Assembly: GCF_004346165.1 (NCBI RefSeq)
Contig: NZ_SLZZ01000027.1
Coordinates: forward strand, 1-44,667
Reading direction: 5' to 3'
Source of the DNA: Muricomes intestini
GTDB lineage: Bacteria > Bacillota > Clostridia > Lachnospirales > Lachnospiraceae
Length of the DNA: 44,667 nt
Shown: piece by piece, positions 1 through 7,179 of the stretch
Layout of the letters: each line of letters opens with the position of its first letter
How positions within the stretch are numbered: the first letter of the stretch is position 1
Translations under genes and position numbers: made by a program
Notes under the pieces: generated by a model
What the model saw: the letters and a program-made list of their open reading frames with translations, nothing else
Databases searched by the model: none
Told to the model about the DNA's origin: nothing

Positions 1-90
1 ATAATAGGCTCCTCTCTGATAAGAATATTCATATTTAATTCTTTCCAGATTGGATCCATTTATTACCAAAGACACAAAATTTATGACACT

Positions 91-109
91 ACCCTGTCTG
101 AAACAGGGT
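91..109. other. small hairpin downstream of fprA
   Basis: A 7-bp inverted repeat (ACCCTGT and ACAGGGT around a 5-nt loop) lies about 90 bp past the fprA stop. Neither side carries a clear T-run, so a terminator role is only possible. I see nothing else in bases 1-199. Confidence 0.3.
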
Positions 110-199
110 CAGAAAACAATATAAAAGAAGCAGTCCAGTATCCCGCAAATAATTTACACCCACCGTACATTCCTTTCTGCTGCCCCCGCATCAGGCGGG

Positions 200-1387
200 C
201 TATCCAAGTACAGCATTTACAAGTGCATTGGCTTTATCAAAATCCCCGGCTTCGGGGTTCCACAGAGATTTAATATTTTCGTCGACTACATCGAATCCAG
301 AGTCCTTTAATTGTTCTGCCAGAACCTTGTTTCCTTCGCCGCTCCATCCGTAACAGCCGAATACAGCTGCCTTTTTATTCCTGAATTTCAAAGATTTTAA
401 GAAATGAAGCAGCCCGGCCAAATTGGACAGGATATCGTTGCCAACAGTTGGTGAGCCTAAGGCAATTGCCCGGGATTTAAACACCTCTGTCATGATTTCA
501 TTTTTATCTGATTTTGAGCAATTGAATACTTTCACAACTGTATCCGGGCTTACGTTTTGAACTTCCTTTGCAATGCAGTGGGCAATCTTTTCTGTGCCCT
601 GCCACATTGTATCATATATTATGGTAAACTGATCTTCCTGATATGCCTTTGACCATGCGGCATATTTCTCCACGATCTGCAGTGGATTTTCTCTCCAGAT
701 TGCCCCGTGGCTTGGAGCAATCATGTCAATCGGGATATTCAGTCCAACAATCTCATCTATTTTTTTAGAGACCAGAGGAGAAAATGGATTTAATATATTC
801 GCGTAATACTTCATAGCTTCTTTGTTGAGCAGACACTGGTCGGCTTTATCGTTAAATAATTCCTCCACGGCGTAGTGTTGTCCGAAGGCATCGTTGGAGA
901 ATAAAACATTATCCCCTGTTAAATAAGTTGCCATGCTGTCAGGCCAGTGCAGCATACGCATTTCTACAAAGATTAATTTTTTCCCGTTGCCGATGTCCAA
1001 GGAGTCTCCGGTCTTTACAACATGAAAATCCCAGCCCTGCTTTCCATATTGCCCTTCCAGGCTTTTGACTGCGTTAGCAGTACAGTAGATGGGCTTACCG
1101 GGAATCTCCTTCATCAATTCTACAAGGGCTCCGGAATGATCCACCTCCCCGTGGTTTGCGACAATATAATCAATTTTATTCAAGTCGCTCTCTTTCTTTA
1201 AATTTTCTATAAATTCAAATCTGTGAGGAGCCCATACGGTATCTATTAATACTGTTTTCTCTTCCTCTACCAGGTATGCATTTTGACTTGAACCATTTAA
1301 AATGGAGTAATCGTCTCCGTGAAAACTTTCCAGCTCCCAGTCTATATAACCAATCCAACTTACATTACCCTTTATTGTTCTTTTCAT
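200..1387 (-). CDS. fprA: FprA-type flavodiiron protein (O2/NO reductase)
   Basis: This 395-aa cytoplasmic flavodiiron protein should reduce O2 to water and/or NO to N2O in an anaerobe. The N-terminal metallo-beta-lactamase-like half has a complete diiron ligand set: H79-x-E81-x-D83-H84, H147, D166 and H227. A flavodoxin domain starts near residue 251 with an FTIIYDTMWQGTEK FMN-binding loop and ends at the C-terminus. Length and order match class A flavodiiron proteins, with no rubredoxin or flavin-reductase extension, so electrons must come from a separate rubredoxin or flavoprotein. The start has a GGAGGA ribosome site just upstream. It lies 75 bp downstream of a DUF542 protein on the same strand and is probably cotranscribed with it. 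Confidence 0.93.
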   Translation of the reverse strand: MKRTIKGNVSWIGYIDWELESFHGDDYSILNGSSQNAYLVEEEKTVLIDTVWAPHRFEFIENLKKESDLNKIDYIVANHGEVDHSGALVELMKEIPGKPIYCTANAVKSLEGQYGKQGWDFHVVKTGDSLDIGNGKKLIFVEMRMLHWPDSMATYLTGDNVLFSNDAFGQHYAVEELFNDKADQCLLNKEAMKYYANILNPFSPLVSKKIDEIVGLNIPIDMIAPSHGAIWRENPLQIVEKYAAWSKAYQEDQFTIIYDTMWQGTEKIAHCIAKEVQNVSPDTVVKVFNCSKSDKNEIMTEVFKSRAIALGSPTVGNDILSNLAGLLHFLKSLKFRNKKAAVFGCYGWSGEGNKVLAEQLKDSGFDVVDENIKSLWNPEAGDFDKANALVNAVLG

Positions 1388-1462
1388 TGCGTCATTCCTC
1401 CTGACTTATTTTAAAAATAATACACTGTGTTTTTATGATATAAGCTATCAAATCTTTCCTGT

Positions 1463-1675
1463 TTAGATCCAAGGGGTTTCTGTCATATTAACATTTTTCT
1501 TCTGGCGGTTCAACAAATTAATAAAAAAATCTGCATCAAGTTTCTTTTCCTGGAGAGCTGCCTCAAGAGGCTTGTTTCCTCCACAGCAATAATCAATGTT
1601 TTCATCCGAGAAAATTTGGATAATGTCCGGATTGTCTCGTATAGCCTCTGCTACTGTCATTTCTTTGGTAATCAT
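1463..1675 (-). CDS. DUF542 / ScdA N-terminal-domain protein (RIC-like)
   Basis: A 70-aa protein made only of the DUF542 (ScdA_N) domain found at the N-terminus of RIC/YtfE/ScdA iron-sulfur repair proteins. The family hallmark CCGG motif is at residues 30-33, inside IDYCCGGNKPLEAA. The hemerythrin domain that carries the diiron site in full-length RIC is absent. I chose the ATG at 1675: AAAGGAGG (1683-1690) lies 7 nt upstream, and a longer reading from 1693 would translate the ribosome site itself. Its place ahead of fprA suggests a role in nitrosative or oxidative stress, possibly with a separate hemerythrin partner. The family is clear; the exact function of stand-alone DUF542 proteins is not settled. 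Confidence 0.85.
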   Translation of the reverse strand: MITKEMTVAEAIRDNPDIIQIFSDENIDYCCGGNKPLEAALQEKKLDADFFINLLNRQKKNVNMTETPWI

Positions 1676-1716
1676 AAAAATACCTCCTTTCATTGGATAC
1701 CTCTTTGTTTAAGTAG

Positions 1717-1758
1717 AGTATACCCAACAGGGGGAGTAAAAACATTGATTCAAATCAA
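1717..1758 (-). promoter_or_regulatory. DUF542-fprA promoter with FNR-type activator site
   Basis: On the minus strand there is a -10 box TATACT (1717-1722) with no good -35. A perfect TTGAT-N4-ATCAA palindrome at 1745-1758 matches the FNR/CRP-family consensus. Its centre falls about 41.5 bp upstream of the start inferred near 1710, the class II activator position. Activation by an FNR/HcpR-like regulator is inferred. Confidence 0.6.
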
Positions 1759-1792
1759 GTTTGAAACGTATTATTAAAATCATCTTGTACAG

Positions 1793-1857
1793 ATGACATT
1801 TGTCATACGCTATTATGACGGATGACACTGACATATTGCAAACGGCAGAGTTATACT
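1793..1857 (+). promoter_or_regulatory. ABC exporter promoter with upstream 14-bp palindrome
   Basis: CTGACA (1828-1833) and TATACT (1852-1857) are 18 bp apart and make a good sigma-A promoter for the downstream transporter. A perfect palindrome ATGACATTTGTCAT sits at 1793-1806, centred about 64 bp before the inferred start, and further ATGAC half-sites follow at about 1815-1827. This spacing suits a response-regulator or other activator dimer; the regulator is not in this window. Confidence 0.55.
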
Positions 1858-1888
1858 TTTCTTATAGTAATGATAGGAGGATTTGCTA

Positions 1889-2818
1889 ATGATTCAAATA
1901 GAAAATCTGGTAAAACGATATGGAGAACTACTGGCCCTTGATCACCTGAATTTAGAAATTGAAGAGGGGGAGATATTCGGCCTTCTTGGACCTAACGGCT
2001 CCGGGAAAACTACGGCTATTAACTGTATGCTGGCCCTCTTGAAGTATGACAAGGGGACTGTAAGGATATTCGGCGAAGAGATGAGTCCGGACAATTACAA
2101 GGTAAAACAGCAGATAGGAATTGTGCTTCAGAATGTGGCGGTTTTCGATGAACTGACCGTCTATGAAAATATAGATTATTTTTGTGGTTTGTATGTGAAA
2201 GATAAAAAAGAAAGAAAAAAATTGGTGGATGAGGCTATTCATTTTGCAGGTCTGGAGGAATATACAAAAATGCGTCCTAAAAAGCTTTCAGGAGGCCTGC
2301 TCCGGCGCTTGAATATTGCGTGTGGCATTGCCCATAAACCTCGGCTGATTATTATGGATGAGCCCACTGTTGCGGTGGATCCCCAGAGCAGAAACCGGAT
2401 TCTCGAAGGAATTAAGGAATTGAACCGGCAGGGCTCCACTGTTATATATACCTCCCATTATATGGAGGAGGTAGAGCAGATCTGTACAAGGATTGCTGTT
2501 ATAGACCACGGAAGAAGTGTAGCCGTGGGCACAAAAGAAGAATTGAAAAGCATGATTAAGACTGGGGAAACCATAACAGTTGAGAGCGTTGCATTAAGTG
2601 ATGGGCAGATAGCCGCTGTCGGGGCACTGCCCCATGTATTTGATGTAAAGTACAAGGAACAGGTTCTGAAAGTTCGGTGTACAAGGGGAAAACATAATCT
2701 TATGAGGATACTGAGTTATCTTCAGGAGGAAGAGATTTCTTTTGGCAGGGTCTTTTCAGAACTGCCGACTTTAAATGATGTATTCCTGGAAATCACAGGA
2801 AAAGAATTGAGGGATTAG
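1889..2818 (+). CDS. ABC exporter ATP-binding subunit (LnrL-like)
   Basis: A 309-aa ATPase that should energise the two membrane proteins encoded next. Walker A GPNGSGKT is at 34-41, the signature at 133-140 reads LSGGLLRR, Walker B RLIIMDEP at 152-159, and the H-loop His is near 190 (YTSHYMEE). The C-terminal ~90 residues are the accessory region common in CcmA/DrrA-type exporters. AGGAGG at 1875-1880 is 8 nt before the ATG at 1889; an in-frame TTG at 1883 is too close to it. Length and gene order resemble the LnrLMN linearmycin-resistance exporter of Bacillus, so export of an amphipathic or lipid-like antimicrobial is plausible but inferred. Confidence 0.88.
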   Translation: MIQIENLVKRYGELLALDHLNLEIEEGEIFGLLGPNGSGKTTAINCMLALLKYDKGTVRIFGEEMSPDNYKVKQQIGIVLQNVAVFDELTVYENIDYFCGLYVKDKKERKKLVDEAIHFAGLEEYTKMRPKKLSGGLLRRLNIACGIAHKPRLIIMDEPTVAVDPQSRNRILEGIKELNRQGSTVIYTSHYMEEVEQICTRIAVIDHGRSVAVGTKEELKSMIKTGETITVESVALSDGQIAAVGALPHVFDVKYKEQVLKVRCTRGKHNLMRILSYLQEEEISFGRVFSELPTLNDVFLEITGKELRD

Positions 2819-2829
2819 GAGGAGATTAC

Positions 2830-3960
2830 ATGCTGCATCTCATGAAATATGATGTAAAGGTAAAGCTGCATAATTTTAACAGGATGTTCTGGCCCCTTTT
2901 GTTTCCCCTGATTCTTGCCACTCTTTTCTATTTTGCATTCGGCAAAATGGATGAAGCAGATTTTGAGACAGTACCTGTGGCTGTTGTGGAGGAAACAAAC
3001 AGCAGTGGGGAAAAGACATTTTTAGACTTTTTGTATACAGTTGAAAAGGATAAATCCAAATTAATAAAGACAGAGGTAATGGGGGAAAAACAGGCCGTAA
3101 AGGCTCTCAAAAGCGGAAAGGTATCCGGCATTTATTATGCAGGGGAAAAACTTTCGCTGACAGTAAGCGGTGTTGGTATTAAGGAAAGTATTCTGCAGTC
3201 TCTTCTGGAAAGCTATGAGAATGGGAAAAATACAATAGAAAATATTGCCGTGAATCACCCTGAAGGAATTCAGAGTGCATCAGAGCAGATGTCTGATTAC
3301 CGGGACATGGTAAAGCAGGTATCTCTGGGAGGAAAAACTACGGATCAGACTGCACAGTTTTTCTATGCGCTCATAGCGATGGCATGTCTTTATGGGTGCT
3401 TCAGCGGTTACGGAACTGCACTTTACCTCCAGGCAAATCTGACGGCACTGGCAGCCAGAAAATGTGTGACACCTACCCATAAGCTGAAGCTTATACTTTC
3501 AGAGATGCTGACTTCCTTTTTCATGCATTTTGTTGATATTGTCATACTTCTGATTTATTTGCGGTACGTGCTTGGGATGGACTTTAGGGGAGATATTCCC
3601 CGCATGCTGCTTGTGTCTTTCATAGGAAGCATGATTGGCGTGTCTATGGGAATTTTTATCAGCAGCATCGGCAAGACCAGAGAAGGCGCAAAAATAGGAA
3701 TTCTGCTGGGAATATCTATGGTATGCAGTTTCCTGGCAGGCCTAATGGTCTCCGACATGAAAGATATAGTGGAGAGATACTGCCCGATTATAAACAGAAT
3801 CAATCCGGCAGCTCTTATAGCAGATGCATTTTACTGCATTAATGTATATGATGATCCGGCGCGCTTCTGGCGCAGTCTGGCAATATTGACGGTCATGTCG
3901 GTGCTGCTGACACTGGGTTCATTTTTTATGGTCAGGAGGGAACGCTATGACAGTATTTAA
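2830..3960 (+). CDS. ABC-2 type exporter permease, first subunit (LnrM-like)
   Basis: A 376-aa integral membrane protein of the ABC-2 type. One N-terminal membrane segment (about residues 20-38, WPLLFPLILATLFYFAF) is followed by a roughly 150-residue extracytoplasmic domain and about five C-terminal segments beginning near residue 180. This is the usual layout of YhgE/LnrM-like permeases. It starts 11 bp after the ATPase gene behind an AGGAG ribosome site and overlaps the next permease by 14 bp, so the three are one translationally coupled unit. The substrate cannot be read from the sequence. Confidence 0.85.
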   Translation: MLHLMKYDVKVKLHNFNRMFWPLLFPLILATLFYFAFGKMDEADFETVPVAVVEETNSSGEKTFLDFLYTVEKDKSKLIKTEVMGEKQAVKALKSGKVSGIYYAGEKLSLTVSGVGIKESILQSLLESYENGKNTIENIAVNHPEGIQSASEQMSDYRDMVKQVSLGGKTTDQTAQFFYALIAMACLYGCFSGYGTALYLQANLTALAARKCVTPTHKLKLILSEMLTSFFMHFVDIVILLIYLRYVLGMDFRGDIPRMLLVSFIGSMIGVSMGIFISSIGKTREGAKIGILLGISMVCSFLAGLMVSDMKDIVERYCPIINRINPAALIADAFYCINVYDDPARFWRSLAILTVMSVLLTLGSFFMVRRERYDSI

Positions 3961-5089
3961 AGGATATATGAAAATCACAAAACAAAATATAGGCCTGATT
4001 ATAATGTATCTGGCGATATTCATGGGCATTACGGTTATGATGCAGCTTTCTGCCAAGGATCAGGAGACTGGCGGCTATAGGGCAGAGAGTGTGAGAATTG
4101 GGTTTGTGGATGAGGATGGCGGTGCACTGGCAAAGGGGTTGGAGGAATATCTCGGGAAAATACACAAAATTATCCCAATGGATAATAATAAAGGGGAGCT
4201 GCAGGAGAATCTATTCTATAGAAATGTTGAATATATCGTAAAAATTCCTGCCGGTTTTGAAAAAAGATGCCTGAAGGGAAATGAGAAATTGTCCGTTACA
4301 AAGCTTCCCGGCTCCTATACAGGCTTTTATGTAGATCAGCAGATAAATAGTTTTGTGAATAGTGCAAAAGCGTACTATGCTGCAGGGTATACCTCAGAAG
4401 AAGCAGCAGAAGCAATTATGGAAGGGCCTGAGCCTAAGGTGAAAATGTTGGATACAGGACATACAAAAGGAGAGACTCCGGGGTATGCTTACTATTATAG
4501 ATACATCCCATACCTGCTATTAAGTGTACTGTGTTATGTCCTGGGTAATATATTGTCTGCCTTTCATAAGGGAGATGTCCCCAAGAGGATGCAGGCCAGC
4601 CCCATATCCGGGCAGAGACAGAATCTGGAAGCTCTGCTGGCAGCTGGGGTACTGGGCATTGTGCTGTGGATAATCTGTATCCTGGGAGGTATTTTCTTCT
4701 ATGGGAGAGAGCTTCTTGAAAGCGGCGGATTTGTATATTATCTGCTTAACTCACTGACCATGCTGCCTGTATCACTTTCCTTGTCTTATCTGGTGGGAAT
4801 ATTGACAAGCAATCCAGAGGCCTTAAGCGGTGTTGTAAATACCTTGTCACTCGGAATGTGCTTCCTCTGTGGGGTATTTGTACCTCTTGATATTTTAAGT
4901 ACAAAAGTTAAGACGGCGGCACAGTTTCTTCCGGTATACTGGTATGAAAAAGCCAATGACACAATAGCAGAATTCGAAAACATCACAGGAGGCGTGAAAA
5001 CAGAAATATGGCAGGCAATGGGGATTCAGCTGGTATTTGCGGCAGCAATCCTGTGCGTTGCTATGGCAGTGGGGAAAAGAAAAGCGTAG
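3947..5089 (+). CDS. ABC-2 type exporter permease, second subunit (LnrN-like)
   Basis: A 380-aa paralogue of the preceding permease with the same plan: N-terminal segment at about 15-33 (IGLIIMYLAIFMGITVMM), a soluble extracytoplasmic domain to about residue 180, then several C-terminal segments. Its ATG lies inside the end of the upstream gene with GGAGG just before it, so translation is probably coupled. The two permeases likely form a heterodimer with two copies of the ATPase. No histidine kinase or response regulator gene accompanies the operon here, unlike many lnr-type loci. Confidence 0.85.
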   Translation: MTVFKGYMKITKQNIGLIIMYLAIFMGITVMMQLSAKDQETGGYRAESVRIGFVDEDGGALAKGLEEYLGKIHKIIPMDNNKGELQENLFYRNVEYIVKIPAGFEKRCLKGNEKLSVTKLPGSYTGFYVDQQINSFVNSAKAYYAAGYTSEEAAEAIMEGPEPKVKMLDTGHTKGETPGYAYYYRYIPYLLLSVLCYVLGNILSAFHKGDVPKRMQASPISGQRQNLEALLAAGVLGIVLWIICILGGIFFYGRELLESGGFVYYLLNSLTMLPVSLSLSYLVGILTSNPEALSGVVNTLSLGMCFLCGVFVPLDILSTKVKTAAQFLPVYWYEKANDTIAEFENITGGVKTEIWQAMGIQLVFAAAILCVAMAVGKRKA

Positions 5090-5228
5090 GAGTATAAGAA
5101 GTAGATAGAGATGGCTACTATAAAATCAGCATTTCAAAATTTCAAGATAAGGTGTTTTTTTAGACTCAGCTATGGTATACTTAAAATATGTGGTTTATAC
5201 GAATTATGAAAAAATAAGTTGAGGTGCT

Positions 5229-5927
5229 ATGATGAGTGAAGAGATGAAATTAGAAGGGTTACAGACAAGTGAAGAGAATGTAGAGACAATGGCAGACTAT
5301 GAAGAACATTTTGACGATGCCAATCCATGGAATCGTGTTCTTGATTATATGGAGAAGAAGACGGTTTTGCCGGTTAAAGTAGAAGGTATTGTAAATGGCG
5401 GAGCTATAGCGATGGTGGAGGGGTTGCGCGGATTTATCCCGGCATCCAAACTTTCACTTTCCTATATCGAAGATTTGGAGACATATTTACTGAAAGATAT
5501 TGAGGTGCGTGTTATTGAGGCTGACCAGGCCAATAACCGTTTGGTATTATCTGCCCGCGAAATATTAAAAGAGAAGGAAAAACAGGCACGCAAAGAGCAG
5601 ATTGAGAATATTAAGATCGGTACAGTCATGGAAGGCACTGTAGACAGTCTGCAGAACTATGGCGCATTTGTCAATCTGGAGAATCACCTCTCCGGGCTTG
5701 TCCATATTTCCCAGATTTCCAAAAAGCATATTAAGACGCCGGGTGAAGTTCTGAAAGTGGGTGATACCGTCAGAGTCAAAGTAATCGGAATTAAAGAAGG
5801 AAAAATCAGTCTGAGTATAAAAGCTCTTGAGGAGGCACAGGAAGAAGCAGAAGAAAAAGTGGAGCTTCCAAAGAGTGAGAAAATTGGAACAAGCTTGGGC
5901 GATTTATTTAAAAATATCAAGCTATAG
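5229..5927 (+). CDS. S1 RNA-binding domain protein
   Basis: A 232-aa cytoplasmic protein with two S1/OB-fold RNA-binding domains at about 46-110 and 131-199. The second is the more canonical (G-x-V-x-G-x-V near 131-137, then NYGAFVNL and LSGLVHISQIS). The N-terminal 40 residues and C-terminal 30 residues are acidic. It is shorter than ribosomal protein S1 and resembles the small S1-like proteins of Clostridia, probably acting in translation or RNA turnover. Two ATGs are adjacent (5229 and 5232); GAGGTG at 5221-5226 favours the second by spacing. A TATACT box at 5176-5181 could be its -10. A strong terminator follows, so it is monocistronic. Confidence 0.85.
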   Translation: MMSEEMKLEGLQTSEENVETMADYEEHFDDANPWNRVLDYMEKKTVLPVKVEGIVNGGAIAMVEGLRGFIPASKLSLSYIEDLETYLLKDIEVRVIEADQANNRLVLSAREILKEKEKQARKEQIENIKIGTVMEGTVDSLQNYGAFVNLENHLSGLVHISQISKKHIKTPGEVLKVGDTVRVKVIGIKEGKISLSIKALEEAQEEAEEKVELPKSEKIGTSLGDLFKNIKL

Positions 5928-5947
5928 AGAGTTGACAGGAAATATAG

Positions 5948-5992
5948 AATTAAGGGCAGTTTAGCGTTGAAAAGAACTGCCCTTAATTTTTT
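5948..5992 (+). terminator. Rho-independent terminator after the S1-domain gene
   Basis: A perfect 14-bp stem (5948-5961 with 5975-5988, core AAGGGCAGTT) closes a 13-nt loop and runs straight into a T-tract. It sits 21 bp past the stop codon. Confidence 0.93.
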
Positions 5993-6010
5993 GCTATACT
6001 ACGGTTTATT

Positions 6011-6105
6011 CCCGCGAGCAATGAGCCAAGCGGAAATGCTTGCATTTCCATTTGGCGACTGCCGCGAGGGTCAAATACCCCGCAGCTTGCTGCGGGGTAT
6101 TTGAC
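6011..6105. repeat. Palindromic non-coding element (two nested hairpins)
   Basis: Between the S1-domain gene and the converging mrp gene lie two inverted repeats. GGAAATGC/GCATTTCC (6032-6049) sits within outer arms GCCAA/TTGGC (6025-6029 and 6052-6056). A perfect 17-bp inverted repeat with a 2-nt loop follows (6070-6086 with 6089-6105, core AAATACCCCGCAGC). There is no T-run on either strand, so it is not a standard terminator. It looks like a dispersed palindromic repeat; no second copy is obvious here, though the GGGTCAAA start recalls the insertion at 35.05 kb. Confidence 0.6.
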
Positions 6106-6158
6106 TAATTCGATATATAAAATCTTATGCCATTTGGGATGAAGCTTCCTCTTGAAGG

Positions 6159-6986
6159 TTATAGCTCAATATTTTGCAAATATGGATTCTCTGTCTCATA
6201 GAATTTTTCTGCTTCCACAGCCTCAGCGATTTTCGCATCTATTGGTATTTTACCAAGTACCGGAATTTCTAATTCTGCAGCAATCTCCTCAATATGGCTC
6301 TCGCCAAAAACATTGATTTCTTTTCCGCAGTCAGGACACTTCACATAGCTGTAGTTCTCTACAACGCCCAATACCGGGATATTCATCTGCTTTGCCATAT
6401 TGTAAGCTTTTTTTACAATCATACGGACAAGATCCTGAGGGGAGGTTACAATTACAACTCCGTCTACGGGAAGTGACTGAAATACGGTGAGTGGAACGTC
6501 TCCTGTTCCCGGCGGCATATCTACAAACAGGTAATCCAAATCTCCCCATATAACATCCGTCCAGAATTGTGTTACGACTCCGGAGACGACAGGACCTCTC
6601 CAGATGACAGGGGCATCCTCATCCTCTAGTAAAAGATTTACGGACATTATTCTTGTTTTGTCCTGTGCGATACAAGGGAATATTCCGTCTTCTGTTCCTT
6701 TTGCCATCTCGTGCACACCATACATTTTGGGTATGGACGGTCCCGTAATATCGGCATCCAGAATTCCAACTGTGTATCCTTTCTCACGCATCATTCTTGC
6801 GAGAGAGCCGGTGACTAAGGATTTACCCACACCTCCTTTTCCGCTGATAACACCAATCACCTTTCTTATCTGTGAATGTGCATTTACAGGTGCACCAAAA
6901 TCTTCCTTCTTACTCTGGCATGTTCCAGCCTGCGCACATCCTGAACAGGATTCCTGGCTGCAGCCGCTGTTATTTTTTTCTGTCAT
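6159..6986 (-). CDS. Mrp/NBP35 family iron-sulfur carrier ATPase
   Basis: A 275-aa P-loop ATPase of the Mrp/ApbC/NBP35 group, which carries and delivers [4Fe-4S] clusters to apo-proteins. The N-terminus has a cysteine cluster C9-x4-C14-x2-C17-x5-C23, like eukaryotic NBP35 and unlike short bacterial ApbC. The deviant Walker A KGGVGKS is at 50-56, DMPPGTGD near 156-163, and the cluster-bridging CPDC motif at 217-220. The start ATG at 6986 is conventional. It is transcribed divergently from the CBS pyrophosphatase through a shared symmetric promoter region. Confidence 0.9.
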   Translation of the reverse strand: MTEKNNSGCSQESCSGCAQAGTCQSKKEDFGAPVNAHSQIRKVIGVISGKGGVGKSLVTGSLARMMREKGYTVGILDADITGPSIPKMYGVHEMAKGTEDGIFPCIAQDKTRIMSVNLLLEDEDAPVIWRGPVVSGVVTQFWTDVIWGDLDYLFVDMPPGTGDVPLTVFQSLPVDGVVIVTSPQDLVRMIVKKAYNMAKQMNIPVLGVVENYSYVKCPDCGKEINVFGESHIEEIAAELEIPVLGKIPIDAKIAEAVEAEKFYETENPYLQNIEL

Positions 6987-7054
6987 ATTTGTCTACCTTC
7001 TCTTTCTTTCATAAACATCAATGTAAATCTGTACAACTAACAACTCACTTTTCC

Positions 7055-7094
7055 ATTATACCTTATTGAACGTTAGTAGTTCAATAAGTATAGC
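7055..7094. promoter_or_regulatory. Divergent promoter pair sharing a palindrome
   Basis: A perfect 10-bp inverted repeat with a 7-nt spacer (CTTATTGAAC at 7062-7071, GTTCAATAAG at 7079-7088) contains one TTGAAC -35 box on each strand. The plus-strand promoter is TTGAAC (7066-7071), 17 bp, TATAGC (7089-7094). The minus-strand promoter is TTGAAC (complement of 7079-7084), 18 bp, TATAAT (complement of 7055-7060). A dimer bound here would affect both genes. Confidence 0.6.
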
Positions 7095-7179
7095 ATACTA
7101 TTTTTAACTTTTGGTTGACGAATTCTATAAAAAATGGCAATCTTATTATGTGAGAACCAACAGAAAAAGGGGATATAAG

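Noticed and set aside
6070-6105. The 17-bp hairpin as a Rho-independent terminator
   Set aside because: No T-run follows it on either strand, and the S1-domain gene already has a strong terminator.
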